From: Thioclava pacifica DSM 10166 | Lineage (GTDB): Bacteria > Pseudomonadota > Alphaproteobacteria > Rhodobacterales > Rhodobacteraceae | Direction: 5' to 3' | DNA length: 64,000 bases | Assembly: GCF_000714535.1 (NCBI RefSeq) | Contig: NZ_AUND01000023.1 | Location: forward strand, 372,001-436,000 | Part shown: one piece after another, positions 16,982-25,561 of the stretch | Position numbering within the stretch: the first letter of the stretch is position 1 | Layout: the number at the start of each line of letters is the position of its first letter | Program-made: the position numbers and the translations under genes | Notes under the pieces: model-generated | The model's database searches: none | What the model was told of the DNA's origin: nothing | What the model saw: the letters and a program-made list of their open reading frames with translations, nothing else

Positions 16982-17860
16982 ATGGCACTTGATGGTATGA
17001 CCGACGAAACCCTTCCTCGCGAAGCAATGCGCGCGGAGTTTCTCGATGCGGAAACCGAGGCGGAACTCGCCCGGGCCTGGCGCGATCGACGCGATGAACA
17101 GGCGCTTCACCGGCTTGTCACCGCCTATATGCGTCTCGCCATCTCCATGGCCTCCAAGTTCCGTCGCTACGGCGCTCCGATGAACGACCTGATTCAGGAA
17201 GCCTCGCTGGGGCTGATGAAAGCGGCCGACAAGTTCGACCCCGAACGCGGCGTGCGCTTCTCGACCTATGCAGTGTGGTGGATCAAGGCCTCGATCCAGG
17301 AATTCGTGATGCGCAACTGGTCGATGGTTCGGACAGGCTCGACCTCGTCGCAAAAGGCGCTGTTCTTCAACATGCGCCGGGTGCAGGCACAGCTGTCGCG
17401 CGAAGCGGCGCAAGATGGCCAGCAACTCGATGCGATGCAGCTGCGCCAGCGTGTTGCCGAAGTGATCGGCGTCCCGCTCGCCGATGTCGAGATGATGGAA
17501 GGCCGCCTGTCGGGCTCGGATTTTTCGCTCAACGCCACCCAGTCGAGCGATGAAGAGGGTCGCGAATGGGTCGACACGCTCGAGGATGATGGTGCGAGCC
17601 CCGAAGAGGCCGTGGCCGAGACCCATGACGGCGAAACGATGCGGGTCTGGCTCGGCGAAGCGATGCAAGGGTTGACCGATCGGGAACGTTACATCGTCAC
17701 CGAACGCCGTCTGATCGACGATCCGCGCACCTTGGAAAGCCTCGGCGACGAACTGGGTCTTTCGAAAGAGCGTATTCGTCAGCTCGAGGCGCAGGCCTTC
17801 GGCAAGATGCGCAAATCCCTTGAAACGCATCAGGGCGAGGTGCAAAGCTTCTTCGTATGA
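16982..17860 (+). CDS. rpoH: RNA polymerase sigma factor, RpoH family (RpoHII-like)
   Basis: The 292-residue protein is a sigma-32-type factor that directs RNA polymerase to stress promoters. It has region 2 (LVTAYMRLAISMASKF, PMNDLIQEASLGLMKAADKF, RFSTYAVWWIKASIQEFVMR) and the RpoH-box signature QKALFFNMR at about residue 125. Region 4 has LTDRERYIVTERRL and a helix-turn-helix ESLGDELGLSKERIRQLE. Rhodobacterales often carry two RpoH proteins, RpoHI and RpoHII, the latter linked to singlet-oxygen stress. Which this is needs comparison; RpoHII-like is my guess. GGGAGA lies upstream of the ATG. The stop overlaps the next start. Confidence 0.92.
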   Translation: MALDGMTDETLPREAMRAEFLDAETEAELARAWRDRRDEQALHRLVTAYMRLAISMASKFRRYGAPMNDLIQEASLGLMKAADKFDPERGVRFSTYAVWWIKASIQEFVMRNWSMVRTGSTSSQKALFFNMRRVQAQLSREAAQDGQQLDAMQLRQRVAEVIGVPLADVEMMEGRLSGSDFSLNATQSSDEEGREWVDTLEDDGASPEEAVAETHDGETMRVWLGEAMQGLTDRERYIVTERRLIDDPRTLESLGDELGLSKERIRQLEAQAFGKMRKSLETHQGEVQSFFV

Positions 17861-18669
17861 AGCGGCTTCTCCTCGGTCTTCTCACAATTGCTTTTGCCTA
17901 CCCGGCTCTCGCCGAGGAGGTCACGCCCGAGGCGCTTGATGCGATCTCGGGCGATATCGTCGTGTTGGGCGAGATTCACGACAACCCGCTGCATCACCTC
18001 AATCAGGCCCGCGCGATCCGGTCATTGAAACCCAGAGCCGTGGTCTTCGAGCAGCTCACGCCGGGGCAGGCGGCCAAGATTACGCCGGCGCTTCTGAATG
18101 ACGAGAAAGCGCTGGGCATGACGCTGGGGTGGGAACAGGCTGGCTGGCCTGACTTCGCGATCTACTATCCGATTTTCGCCGCGCTGGGCGACGCGAAGAT
18201 CTATGGCGCAGCCCAGCCGCGCGACGTGGTGCGCGCGGCGATGAGCAAACCACTGCCGGAGGTTTTCGGTGCCGACGCGGCAGCCTACGGGCTCGACCAG
18301 CCTTATCCCGAGGCTCTGCAAAAACAGCTCGAGGAGGAGGCGCAAGTCGATCATTGCAACGCGCTTCCGCCCGCGATGCTGCCCGGCATGGTCGCCGCCC
18401 AACGCTTCCGCGATGCCGCCTTCGCCCGCGTCGCGGTGCAGGCGCTCAAGGAGACCGGTGGCCCGGTCGCGGTGATCACCGGTTCAGGCCATGCCAGGAC
18501 CGACCTCGCCGTGCCGGCCCTGATCCGCAAGGCCGATCCTGCGGCGAAGGTGGTCGCTCTGGGTCAGGTCGAGGCCGAGCCGGGCGACGATCCCGGCGCG
18601 CTGCCCTATGATCTGTGGATCGTAACCCCCCCCACGCCACGCGAAGACCCCTGCGCCGCCTTCAAGTGA
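17857..18669 (+). CDS. ChaN-like (haem-binding uptake family) secreted protein
   Basis: A 270-residue protein with a signal peptide (MKRLLLGLLTIAFAYPALA). The mature part resembles the ChaN/DUF399 family, whose members bind haem or act in iron uptake: VVLGEIHDNPLHHLNQARAI and VVFEQLTPGQA near the N-terminus, and AVITGSGHARTDLAVPALI near the C-terminus. The conserved histidines in EIHDNPLHH and SGHART fit the family. There is no lipobox cysteine at the cleavage site, so it is likely periplasmic. The start overlaps the rpoH stop by four bases (ATGA), so its synthesis is tied to the sigma factor. Confidence 0.85.
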   Translation: MKRLLLGLLTIAFAYPALAEEVTPEALDAISGDIVVLGEIHDNPLHHLNQARAIRSLKPRAVVFEQLTPGQAAKITPALLNDEKALGMTLGWEQAGWPDFAIYYPIFAALGDAKIYGAAQPRDVVRAAMSKPLPEVFGADAAAYGLDQPYPEALQKQLEEEAQVDHCNALPPAMLPGMVAAQRFRDAAFARVAVQALKETGGPVAVITGSGHARTDLAVPALIRKADPAAKVVALGQVEAEPGDDPGALPYDLWIVTPPTPREDPCAAFK

Positions 18670-18727
18670 TCCTTGCGCCGAGCCACCCCGGCGCTTATCC
18701 CTTTGAAGAGTTTACGCGGAGGGGCAA

Positions 18728-19936
18728 ATGCTTGCGGGCAAACGCATCCTGTTGATCATCGGCGGCGGCATCGCCGCCTTCAAGGCGCCCGAGCTGATCC
18801 GGCTCCTGCGGGGCGCGGGCGCGACTGTCAGCCCGGTCCTGACCAAGGCCGGGGCCGAATTCGTGACGCCGCTGACGGTGTCCTCTCTGGCAGGCGAGGC
18901 GGTCCATTCCGATCTCTTCGATCTGACCCACGAGGCCGAGATCGGCCATATCCAGCTGTCGCGCGCCGCTGATCTGGTCGTCGTGGTCGCGGCCACCGCG
19001 GATCTGATGGCGAAGATGGCCAACGGGCTGGCCAATGACCTTGCCTCGACCCTGCTGCTCGCGACCGACAAACGCGTGCTGATCGCGCCCGCGATGAACG
19101 TGCGGATGTGGGAGCATGCTGCGACCCGGCGCAACATCGCCACGCTGAAAGCCGATGGTGTGCTTTTCGTCGGCCCGACGGAGGGCGACATGGCATGCGG
19201 CGAGTTCGGCGAGGGCCGGATGGTCGAACCCGCGCAGATCCTCGCCGCGATCGAGGACGCGCTGGCCGACGGCCCCCTGAAAGGCCGCCATATCCTCGTC
19301 ACCTCCGGCCCCACCCACGAGCCGATCGACCCGGTGCGCTACATCGCGAACCGCTCCTCGGGGGCGCAGGGCACGGCGCTGGCAGCGGCGCTGCGCGATC
19401 TCGGCGCGCAGGTGAGTTTCGTGACCGGCCCCGCCACCGTGCCGCCGCCCTATGGCGTCAAGGTGATCAAGGTCGAAACCGCCCGTGAAATGCTTGAGGC
19501 CGTGCAGGGCGCGCTGTCCGCCGATGCCGCGATCTTCGCCGCCGCCGTCGCCGACTGGCGCGTTGCCAACGCCGCCGAGAAGAAAATGAAGAAAGACGGC
19601 TCGGGCAAGCTGCCCACGCTCGAATTCGCCGAGAACCCCGATATCCTCGCGACGATCTCGCAGATGGAAACCGGGCGCCCCGGTCTCGTCGTGGGCTTTG
19701 CCGCCGAGACGCATGAGGTTACCCGCCACGCCACCGAAAAACGCGCCCGCAAGGGCTGTGACTGGATCGTCGCCAATGACGTGAGCCCCGCGACCGGCAT
19801 CATGGGGGGATCGGAAAACGCGGTGACGATCATTGACGCGCAAGGCGCCGAAACCTGGGAGCGGATGAGCAAGACCGAAGTGGCCCGGGGGCTTGCCGCG
19901 CGCATCGCGCGGGCGCTGGGCACCGTTGGAGAGTGA
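18728..19936 (+). CDS. coaBC: Bifunctional phosphopantothenoylcysteine decarboxylase / synthetase
   Basis: CoaBC carries out two steps of coenzyme A synthesis: CTP-dependent ligation of cysteine to 4'-phosphopantothenate, and decarboxylation to 4'-phosphopantetheine. The 402-residue protein starts with the flavin-binding CoaC domain (RILLIIGGGIAAFKAPELI, PAMNVRMW, and the catalytic cysteine in MACGEFGEGRM). The CoaB domain follows from about residue 185 (VTSGPTHEPIDPVRYIANRS, AAAVADWRV, IVANDVS). GGAGGGGC precedes the start. dut follows after an inverted repeat. Confidence 0.97.
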   Translation: MLAGKRILLIIGGGIAAFKAPELIRLLRGAGATVSPVLTKAGAEFVTPLTVSSLAGEAVHSDLFDLTHEAEIGHIQLSRAADLVVVVAATADLMAKMANGLANDLASTLLLATDKRVLIAPAMNVRMWEHAATRRNIATLKADGVLFVGPTEGDMACGEFGEGRMVEPAQILAAIEDALADGPLKGRHILVTSGPTHEPIDPVRYIANRSSGAQGTALAAALRDLGAQVSFVTGPATVPPPYGVKVIKVETAREMLEAVQGALSADAAIFAAAVADWRVANAAEKKMKKDGSGKLPTLEFAENPDILATISQMETGRPGLVVGFAAETHEVTRHATEKRARKGCDWIVANDVSPATGIMGGSENAVTIIDAQGAETWERMSKTEVARGLAARIARALGTVGE

Positions 19937-19940
19937 GGAC

Positions 19941-20023
19941 GCTCCGCGGGGGATATTTGGAGCAGTTGGAGGCAAGACTGCGCGCCCAGTTTCCAACTGC
20001 CCGAAATATCCCCGCCGGAGGCA
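19941..20023. repeat. Intergenic palindromic repeat, full copy 1
   Basis: Two arms of about 30 bases (19941-19970 and 19991-20023) are imperfect inverted copies. Each arm contains the core CGGGGATATTT followed by CAGTTGGA. The loop is about 20 bases. It lies between coaBC and dut, both on the plus strand. Related full copies lie at 23680 and 30725, and half copies at 33768, 51976 and 56663. Confidence 0.8.
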
Positions 20024-20065
20024 TCCGCAAGTGACACCCGCGCGCGGCGGGGCAGGAGAGCGACA

Positions 20066-20536
20066 GTGAACACACCCACGATCAAGGTTCTGCGCGAGGA
20101 TTGGGCTGATCCCGAGATCGCGCTGCCGCGCTATGAGACCCATGGGGCGGCGGGCGCCGATATCCGCGCCAATCTGGCACCAGAGGATCGCGTCAGCGGC
20201 TTCACGCTTTACCCGATGCAGCGCGTGATCGTGCCGACCGGGCTGCGCGTCGAAATCCCCGAAGGTTTCGAGATGCAGATCCGGCCGCGTTCCGGGCTCG
20301 CATTGAAGCATGGGATCAGCCTGCCCAACACCCCCGGCACGATTGATGCCGATTATCGCGGGCCGCTCGGGGTGTTGCTGATCAACCTTGGACGTGAGCC
20401 CTACCTGATCGAACATGGCGCGCGCATCGCCCAGGCGATCATTGCGCCCGTGGTGCAGGCGCGCTTCGAGATCACGGAAGAGCTCGGCGAGACCGCGCGC
20501 GGTGCGGGCGGGTTCGGCTCGACGGGCAAAGGCTGA
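20066..20536 (+). CDS. dut: dUTP diphosphatase
   Basis: The 156-residue trimeric dUTPase hydrolyses dUTP to dUMP, keeping uracil out of DNA and feeding thymidylate synthesis. All five motifs are visible: AAGADIRA (1), [11 protein letters not shown] (2), [14 protein letters not shown] (3, with the catalytic Asp), RIAQAIIAP (4) and the C-terminal P-loop-like [10 protein letters not shown] (5). The start is a GTG at 20066 with AGGAG upstream. coaBC upstream and the MoeB-like gene three bases downstream suggest a shared transcript for at least dut and the latter. Confidence 0.98.
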   Translation: MNTPTIKVLREDWADPEIALPRYETHGAAGADIRANLAPEDRVSGFTLYPMQRVIVPTGLRVEIPEGFEMQIRPRSGLALKHGISLPNTPGTIDADYRGPLGVLLINLGREPYLIEHGARIAQAIIAPVVQARFEITEELGETARGAGGFGSTGKG

Positions 20537-20539
20537 GCC

Positions 20540-21601
20540 ATGCTCGGGTTGCTCCTCATGGCGGCGATCGTGGGGCTTGGGCTGGTGCTCAAGGCCTCCG
20601 CGCGCGCGATGTTCGGCATGCTCGTACTGGTCTGGGCGGCTCTTGTGCTCGCGCATCTGCCGCTGCCCGGTTTCGTGCCGATCAGCCGGGTTCTGGGGGG
20701 CTCGCTCGCGGCCTGGCTGGGGCTTGGGGTGCTGGCCGCGCTCGTTCTGGCCTATCGCAAGGTCTTGCGCGCCATCCGCGACCGCGCTGCGGAACCTGAA
20801 CCGAAAACACCGCCGCGCCCCGGTGCGTTTTCGGAGGCCGAGCTTGACCGCTATGCGCGCCATATCATGCTGCGCGAGATCGGTGGGCCGGGGCAGAAGC
20901 GGCTCAAACAGGCGAAAGTTCTGGTGATCGGGGCGGGGGGGCTGGGCTCGCCCGTGCTGCTTTACCTCGCAGCGGCAGGCGTTGGGCGGATCGGGGTCGT
21001 GGATGACGACGTGGTGTCGAATTCCAACCTGCAGCGGCAGGTGATCCACCGTGACGCCGATATTGGGATGCCGAAGGTGTTCTCGGCGCAAAAGGCGATG
21101 CTTGCGCTCAACCCGCATATCGAAGTGCGTCCCTATAACCGCCGTCTGAGTGCCGCAGATGCCGAGGCGCTGATCGCCGAGCATGATCTGATCCTCGACG
21201 GCACCGACAATTTCGACACGCGCTATCTGGTGAACGCCGCCTGCGTGGCGACAGGCAAGCCGCTGATCTCGGGCGCGATCACGCAATGGGAGGGGCAGCT
21301 GTCGCTCTACGATCCCGCGAAGGGGGCGCCCTGCTATGCCTGCGTCTTCCCGCAAGCCCCCGCGCCGGGGCTTGCGCCGTCCTGTGCCGAGGCCGGGGTG
21401 GTGGGCGCGTTGCCGGGCGTTATCGGCGCGATGATGGCCGCCGAGGCGATCAAGGAGATCACCGGCGCGGGCCAATCCGCGCGCGGACGGCTGATGATCT
21501 ATGACGCGCTCTGGGGCGAAAGCCGCCAGATCGGCGTCAAGCGCCGGGCCGATTGCGCGGTTTGCGGCGCGGGTCACGCGGCGGGGGATGGTCATTCCTG
21601 A
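20540..21601 (+). CDS. moeB: MoeB/ThiF-family adenylyltransferase with N-terminal membrane anchor
   Basis: This 353-residue protein adenylates the C-terminal glycine of a ubiquitin-like sulfur carrier, as MoeB does for MoaD or ThiF for ThiS. Residues 1-75 hold two or three hydrophobic helices (LLLMAAIVGLGLVLK, MLVLVWAALVLAHL, LGLGVLAALVLAY). The catalytic domain follows from about residue 95: YARHIMLREIGGPGQKRL, VLVIGAGGLGSPVLLYLAAA, SNLQRQVIH, DGTDNFDTRY. Zinc cysteines sit in CYACVFP, PSCAEAG and CAVCG. The membrane anchor is not in the classical enzyme. Its sulfur-carrier partner is not in the window. Confidence 0.9.
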   Translation: MLGLLLMAAIVGLGLVLKASARAMFGMLVLVWAALVLAHLPLPGFVPISRVLGGSLAAWLGLGVLAALVLAYRKVLRAIRDRAAEPEPKTPPRPGAFSEAELDRYARHIMLREIGGPGQKRLKQAKVLVIGAGGLGSPVLLYLAAAGVGRIGVVDDDVVSNSNLQRQVIHRDADIGMPKVFSAQKAMLALNPHIEVRPYNRRLSAADAEALIAEHDLILDGTDNFDTRYLVNAACVATGKPLISGAITQWEGQLSLYDPAKGAPCYACVFPQAPAPGLAPSCAEAGVVGALPGVIGAMMAAEAIKEITGAGQSARGRLMIYDALWGESRQIGVKRRADCAVCGAGHAAGDGHS

Positions 21602-21638
21602 GGGCAGGCCCTAGCTTCTCCGTCAAAGGAGACCCGCC

Positions 21639-23660
21639 ATGACCAACCCGCTTCTGTCCGACTGGACCGGCCCCTACGAACTGCCGCCTTTCGCCGCGAT
21701 CACCGACGAAGATTTCGCGCCCGCATTCGATGCCGCGCTGAGCGAGGCGCGCGCCAACATTGCCGCGATTGCCGAGAATGCCGAACCGCCCAGCTTCCCC
21801 AACACGATCGAGGCGATGGAACTGGCCGAGGGCGCGCTCGATAAGGTGGCGGGCGTCTTCTACAATCTCGCAGGCGCCGATGCGACGCCCGCGCGGCAGG
21901 CCCTGATGCGCGATCTGGCACCGAAGCTCGCGGTGTTTTCCTCCGAGATAACGATGAACAAGGCGCTGTTCGCGCGCATCGACCAGCTTTGGCAATCCCG
22001 CGAGAGCCTAGCTCTGAGCGACGAGCAGGCGCGGCTTCTGGAGCAGTATCACCAGATGTTCACCCGTGCGGGCGCGGGGCTGGAAGGTGCGGCGGCCGAG
22101 CGAATGAAGGAGATCAAGCAGCGCTTCGCCTCGATCACCACGCAGTTCAGCCAGAACCTGCTCGCCGATGAAAGCGGATGGTTCCGCCCGCTGGCCGAAG
22201 ACGAGCTCGAAGGTCTGCCCGATTTCGTCATCGACACCGCGCGCGCGGCGGGCGAGGAGCGCGGAGAGGGAGGCCCGGTGCTGACGCTTTCGCGCTCGCT
22301 GATCGTGCCCTTCCTGCAATTCTCGCCCAATCGCGAGCTGCGCCGGATCGCCTATGAGGCCTGGACCGCGCGCGGCGCGAATGGCGGCGAGACCGACAAT
22401 CGCGAGATCGCCGCCGAGATCCTGAAGCTGCGCGAGGAACGCGCGACGCTTTTGGGCTATGAGAGTTTCGCCGCCTACAAGCTCGAGCCCGAGATGGCGA
22501 AGACCCCGCAGGCCGTGCGCGATCTGCTGATGCGGGTCTGGGCGCCCGCGAAGGCGGCGGCTGAGTCCGATGCCGCAATACTGACCGCGATGATGCGCGA
22601 GGATGGGGTCAATGGCGATCTCGAGCCCTGGGACTGGCGCTACTACGCCGAGAAACGCCGCGTGGCCGAGCATGATTTCGACGAGGGGCAGATCAAGCCT
22701 TACCTGTCGCTCGACGCGATGATCGGCGCGGCCTTCGACACCGCGAACCGGCTCTTCGGGCTGGAGTTCAAGGAGATCGACGGGCCGTTCTACCACCCCG
22801 ATGTGCGCGGCTGGGAGGTTTCGCGCAAAGGCGAGGTGCTGGCGGTGTTCCTGGGCGATTATTTCGCGCGCGGCTCGAAACGCTCGGGCGCATGGTGCTC
22901 GGCGATGCGCTCGCAACGCAAGCTCGGCGGTGCGCCCGTACCGATCGTGGTCAATGTGTGCAACTTCGCCAAGGGCGATCCAGCGCTTCTGAGCCATGAC
23001 GATGCGCGCACGCTGTTTCACGAATTCGGCCATGCGCTGCACCAGATGCTGTCGAACGTGACCTATCAGTTCCTCTCGGGCACCTCCGTCGCGCGCGATT
23101 TCGTGGAACTGCCGAGTCAGCTTTACGAACATTGGCTCGACGTGCCCGCGACGCTCGAGAAGCATGCCCGCCACTACAAGACGGGCGAGTCGATGCCGGT
23201 GGAGCTGCGCGAAAAACTGAAAGGGGCAGCGACTTTCGATCAGGGCTTCTCGACGGTGGAATATCTCGCCTCGGCGCTGGTGGATCTGGCCTTCCACGAG
23301 GGCGCGGCCCCGGAAGATCCGATGGCAAAACAGGCCGAGATCCTCAACGAAATCGGCCTGCCGCATGCGATCCGGATGCGCCACGCGACCCCGCATTTCT
23401 CACATGTCTTCTCGGGCGACGGCTATTCGGCGGGCTATTACAGCTACATGTGGTCGGAAGTGATGGATGCCGATGCGTTCGAAGCCTTCGAGGAGGCGGG
23501 CGACGTGTTCGACCCAGAGACTGCTGGAAAGCTCGAACGCTTCATCCTCTCGGCGGGCAATTCGCGCCCGCCCGAAGAACTCTATACCGAGTTCCGTGGC
23601 AAGATGCCCGGCGTGGAGCCGCTTTTGAAAGGCCGTGGGCTGCTCGATCCCGCCGCCTGA
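21639..23660 (+). CDS. M3-family zinc oligopeptidase (Dcp/PrlC-like)
   Basis: The 673-residue protein is an M3 metallopeptidase, which degrades short cytoplasmic peptides. The N-terminal half is helical. The zinc site HEFGHALHQML lies near residue 460, with the third ligand glutamate further on in the FVELPSQLYEHW region. VYSYMWSEV-like sequence (YYSYMWSEVMDADAF) near residue 600 is typical. No signal peptide is seen, so it is cytoplasmic. M3 members of this size are called oligopeptidase A or dipeptidyl carboxypeptidase. Which specificity applies cannot be told from sequence alone. Confidence 0.94.
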   Translation: MTNPLLSDWTGPYELPPFAAITDEDFAPAFDAALSEARANIAAIAENAEPPSFPNTIEAMELAEGALDKVAGVFYNLAGADATPARQALMRDLAPKLAVFSSEITMNKALFARIDQLWQSRESLALSDEQARLLEQYHQMFTRAGAGLEGAAAERMKEIKQRFASITTQFSQNLLADESGWFRPLAEDELEGLPDFVIDTARAAGEERGEGGPVLTLSRSLIVPFLQFSPNRELRRIAYEAWTARGANGGETDNREIAAEILKLREERATLLGYESFAAYKLEPEMAKTPQAVRDLLMRVWAPAKAAAESDAAILTAMMREDGVNGDLEPWDWRYYAEKRRVAEHDFDEGQIKPYLSLDAMIGAAFDTANRLFGLEFKEIDGPFYHPDVRGWEVSRKGEVLAVFLGDYFARGSKRSGAWCSAMRSQRKLGGAPVPIVVNVCNFAKGDPALLSHDDARTLFHEFGHALHQMLSNVTYQFLSGTSVARDFVELPSQLYEHWLDVPATLEKHARHYKTGESMPVELREKLKGAATFDQGFSTVEYLASALVDLAFHEGAAPEDPMAKQAEILNEIGLPHAIRMRHATPHFSHVFSGDGYSAGYYSYMWSEVMDADAFEAFEEAGDVFDPETAGKLERFILSAGNSRPPEELYTEFRGKMPGVEPLLKGRGLLDPAA

Positions 23661-23679
23661 GCCGATGGCAGGTCCCGGA

Positions 23680-23755
23680 GCCTCCGGCGGGGATATTTAA
23701 GACAGTTGGAAGCAAGGCGATCTGCTTTCCAACTGCTCCAAATATCCCGGGGGGC
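23680..23755. repeat. Intergenic palindromic repeat, full copy 2
   Basis: Inverted arms 23680-23711 and 23725-23755 carry the cores CGGCGGGGATATTT and AAATATCCCGG with CAGTTGGAA/TTCCAACTG inside. It lies between the convergent M3 peptidase and cation efflux genes, so it could act as a two-way terminator. It is the best-paired copy in the window. Confidence 0.8.
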
Positions 23756-23789
23756 GGCGGAAGCCGCGGGGGCAGCGCCCCCTCCGGGC

Positions 23790-24674
23790 TCAGCCGTGAT
23801 ACACATCCTTGTGGATGATGACATCGGCCTGCGGATAGGCCTCGACGATGGCGCGTTTGAGTGCTGCGCCGATATCGTGGGCTTCGGTCAGGGTCTGATC
23901 GCCATCGAGCTCGATATGGAGGTTCACGAAGATCTGCGCCCCCGCTGTTCGGGTCTTGAGGTCATGAAAACCACGCACGCCGGGCCAGTCGTGCGCAATC
24001 GCGGCGATGCCCTCGACCACGTCATCGGGCGCGGCGCGATCCATCAGCGCGTTCCAGGCGCCCAGGCCTATCTTGCCCGCGCCCGAAAGCATGATTGCCG
24101 CCGCGATCAGTGCAACGATACTGTCGACATCGCTCCAGCCGAAATCATGCGAGAGCCAGAGCGCGAGGATCGCGCCCAGCGTGGGCAGCAGGTCGCCCAC
24201 GTAATGCAGCCGGTCGGCCGCCACGACCTTGTTGCCGGTCGAGCGTGCGACGCGCCCCTGCCACCAGATCAGCGCGGCGGTGATCAGGGCCGAAGCGATC
24301 ATCACGGCGATGCCTGCGCCTTGCGCGGCAAGTTCGGGCGGGGTGGGCGACAGCAGCCGCCGGATCGCGGCGATCCCGATTGCCGCGGCCGAACCCAGAA
24401 CGATCAGCGCCTGCCCGAGGGCTGCGAGATCCTCGGCCGAGCTATGCCCGAAAGCGTGATCGTCATCGGCGGGTTTCGCGGCATAGAGAATCGCCACGAG
24501 CCCGGCCGCCGAGATCACCAGATCGACCGCGCTATCGGCCAGCGAGGCGCCCACCGAGAGCGCCCCGGTCTGCCACAGCGCCCAGGCCTTGAGCGCGACA
24601 AGCAAGCTGGCCGTGCCCACTGAGGCAAGCCCCGCCGAGGCGTTCATCCGTTGCTCTTGATCGCTATAGGCCAT
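23790..24674 (-). CDS. Cation diffusion facilitator (FieF/YiiP-like)
   Basis: A 294-residue inner-membrane divalent-cation/proton antiporter with six hydrophobic helices and a cytoplasmic C-terminal domain. The transport site is intact: ADSAVD in helix 2 and ADRLHYVGD in helix 5. The cytoplasmic loop motif DDDHAFGH and the C-terminal metal sites FHDLKTRTAG and FVNLHIELD also match YiiP-type pumps for Zn or Fe. Either metal is possible. It is convergent with the M3 peptidase gene across a palindromic repeat. Confidence 0.93.
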   Translation of the reverse strand: MAYSDQEQRMNASAGLASVGTASLLVALKAWALWQTGALSVGASLADSAVDLVISAAGLVAILYAAKPADDDHAFGHSSAEDLAALGQALIVLGSAAAIGIAAIRRLLSPTPPELAAQGAGIAVMIASALITAALIWWQGRVARSTGNKVVAADRLHYVGDLLPTLGAILALWLSHDFGWSDVDSIVALIAAAIMLSGAGKIGLGAWNALMDRAAPDDVVEGIAAIAHDWPGVRGFHDLKTRTAGAQIFVNLHIELDGDQTLTEAHDIGAALKRAIVEAYPQADVIIHKDVYHG

Positions 24675-24723
24675 CGTCCGTTCGGGCTCCTTGCCGCAGC
24701 TTTACCTAGCGCGGCTGCCCGGG

Positions 24724-25377
24724 TCAGTCACGCGTCTCGTCGGGGTCCACGCCCCAGAGATCGGCCTTGGGCAGCCAGCCATCGGCCCCGCCGCCTTCGA
24801 TCTCGCACCAGTCGTGATTGCACGCGCCGAGACGCGCGATCGCGCCGATCTGGGCCTTGGCGGTGACCTCGGCCTTTTCGTCGGGCCGCGCGTGGAGGTC
24901 AACCATGTCTTGGGTGACGATCACATGGCGCACGCCCGAAAGCAGCGTGTAATGAATCCAGCCGCCCTGGCCCTCGCTGTCCTCGACCCGGCGCCAATGG
25001 CCGAACTCGGCGGTGACGCGCAACGGCATGCCGGGATGGGTGAAGACCCAGTCGATACGATGCGACAGGGACGGTCCGCGGCGCGCATTGCCCTTGCCGC
25101 CCTTGAGCGAGACATAGCGCGGGATCGGCAGATGGGTGACGGGACCGCGCGCGACCGGCGTCGAGAGCTGCACCTGTGGCGCTTGCGGTGCGGGGGCGAC
25201 CGAGGTCGGCTTGGCTTGGGGCTTGGGTTGCTGCGCAGGCGCGATCGCGGCCTCTTCCGTCGGTGGCGCGGCTTGCGTCTTGGATGTCGCCTGTGCGTTG
25301 CTGCCCGAGACGCTCCAGGCGGCCCCGACCAGAATCGCGATACCGGAAACCGCCGCAAAGATCTTGCTGACCGTCAT
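24724..25377 (-). CDS. SH3-like domain protein, membrane anchored
   Basis: The 217-residue protein starts with a hydrophobic anchor or uncleaved signal (IFAAVSGIAILVGAAW). A Pro/Ala/Gln-rich linker follows (about residues 25-75). The C-terminal half is an SH3-like fold of the bacterial type: PIPRYVSLKGGKGNARRGPS, GMPLRVTAEFGHWRRVED, GWIHYTLLSG and a second copy ending GGGADGWLPKADLWGVDP. Such domains bind cell-wall or protein ligands in the periplasm. I chose the ATG at 25377 because GGGG lies 6 bases upstream and the anchor begins there. It is divergent from the dehydrogenase gene. Confidence 0.85.
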   Translation of the reverse strand: MTVSKIFAAVSGIAILVGAAWSVSGSNAQATSKTQAAPPTEEAAIAPAQQPKPQAKPTSVAPAPQAPQVQLSTPVARGPVTHLPIPRYVSLKGGKGNARRGPSLSHRIDWVFTHPGMPLRVTAEFGHWRRVEDSEGQGGWIHYTLLSGVRHVIVTQDMVDLHARPDEKAEVTAKAQIGAIARLGACNHDWCEIEGGGADGWLPKADLWGVDPDETRD

Positions 25378-25561
25378 AGCTTGCCCCATGTCCCCGGCCC
25401 GATCCCGCGCCCTTCGCGGTTCTTCGACATTCTGCGCGCAATAAAATTGCGCCTTCATGTCGATTCGGGCCATTTCTGCTCGTTCCGGGCCTTGTGCCTG
25501 CCCGCGTTGATGGGCAGTTTGCATCCAAGAGCCCAGCGATGGAAGAGAGGAGAGGCCCGAG

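Noticed and set aside
18695-21595. Open frame of about 966 codons on the minus strand
   Set aside because: It lies opposite coaBC, dut and the MoeB-like gene, all with intact motifs. Its composition (Arg/His/Gly/Asp) is that of a shadow frame.
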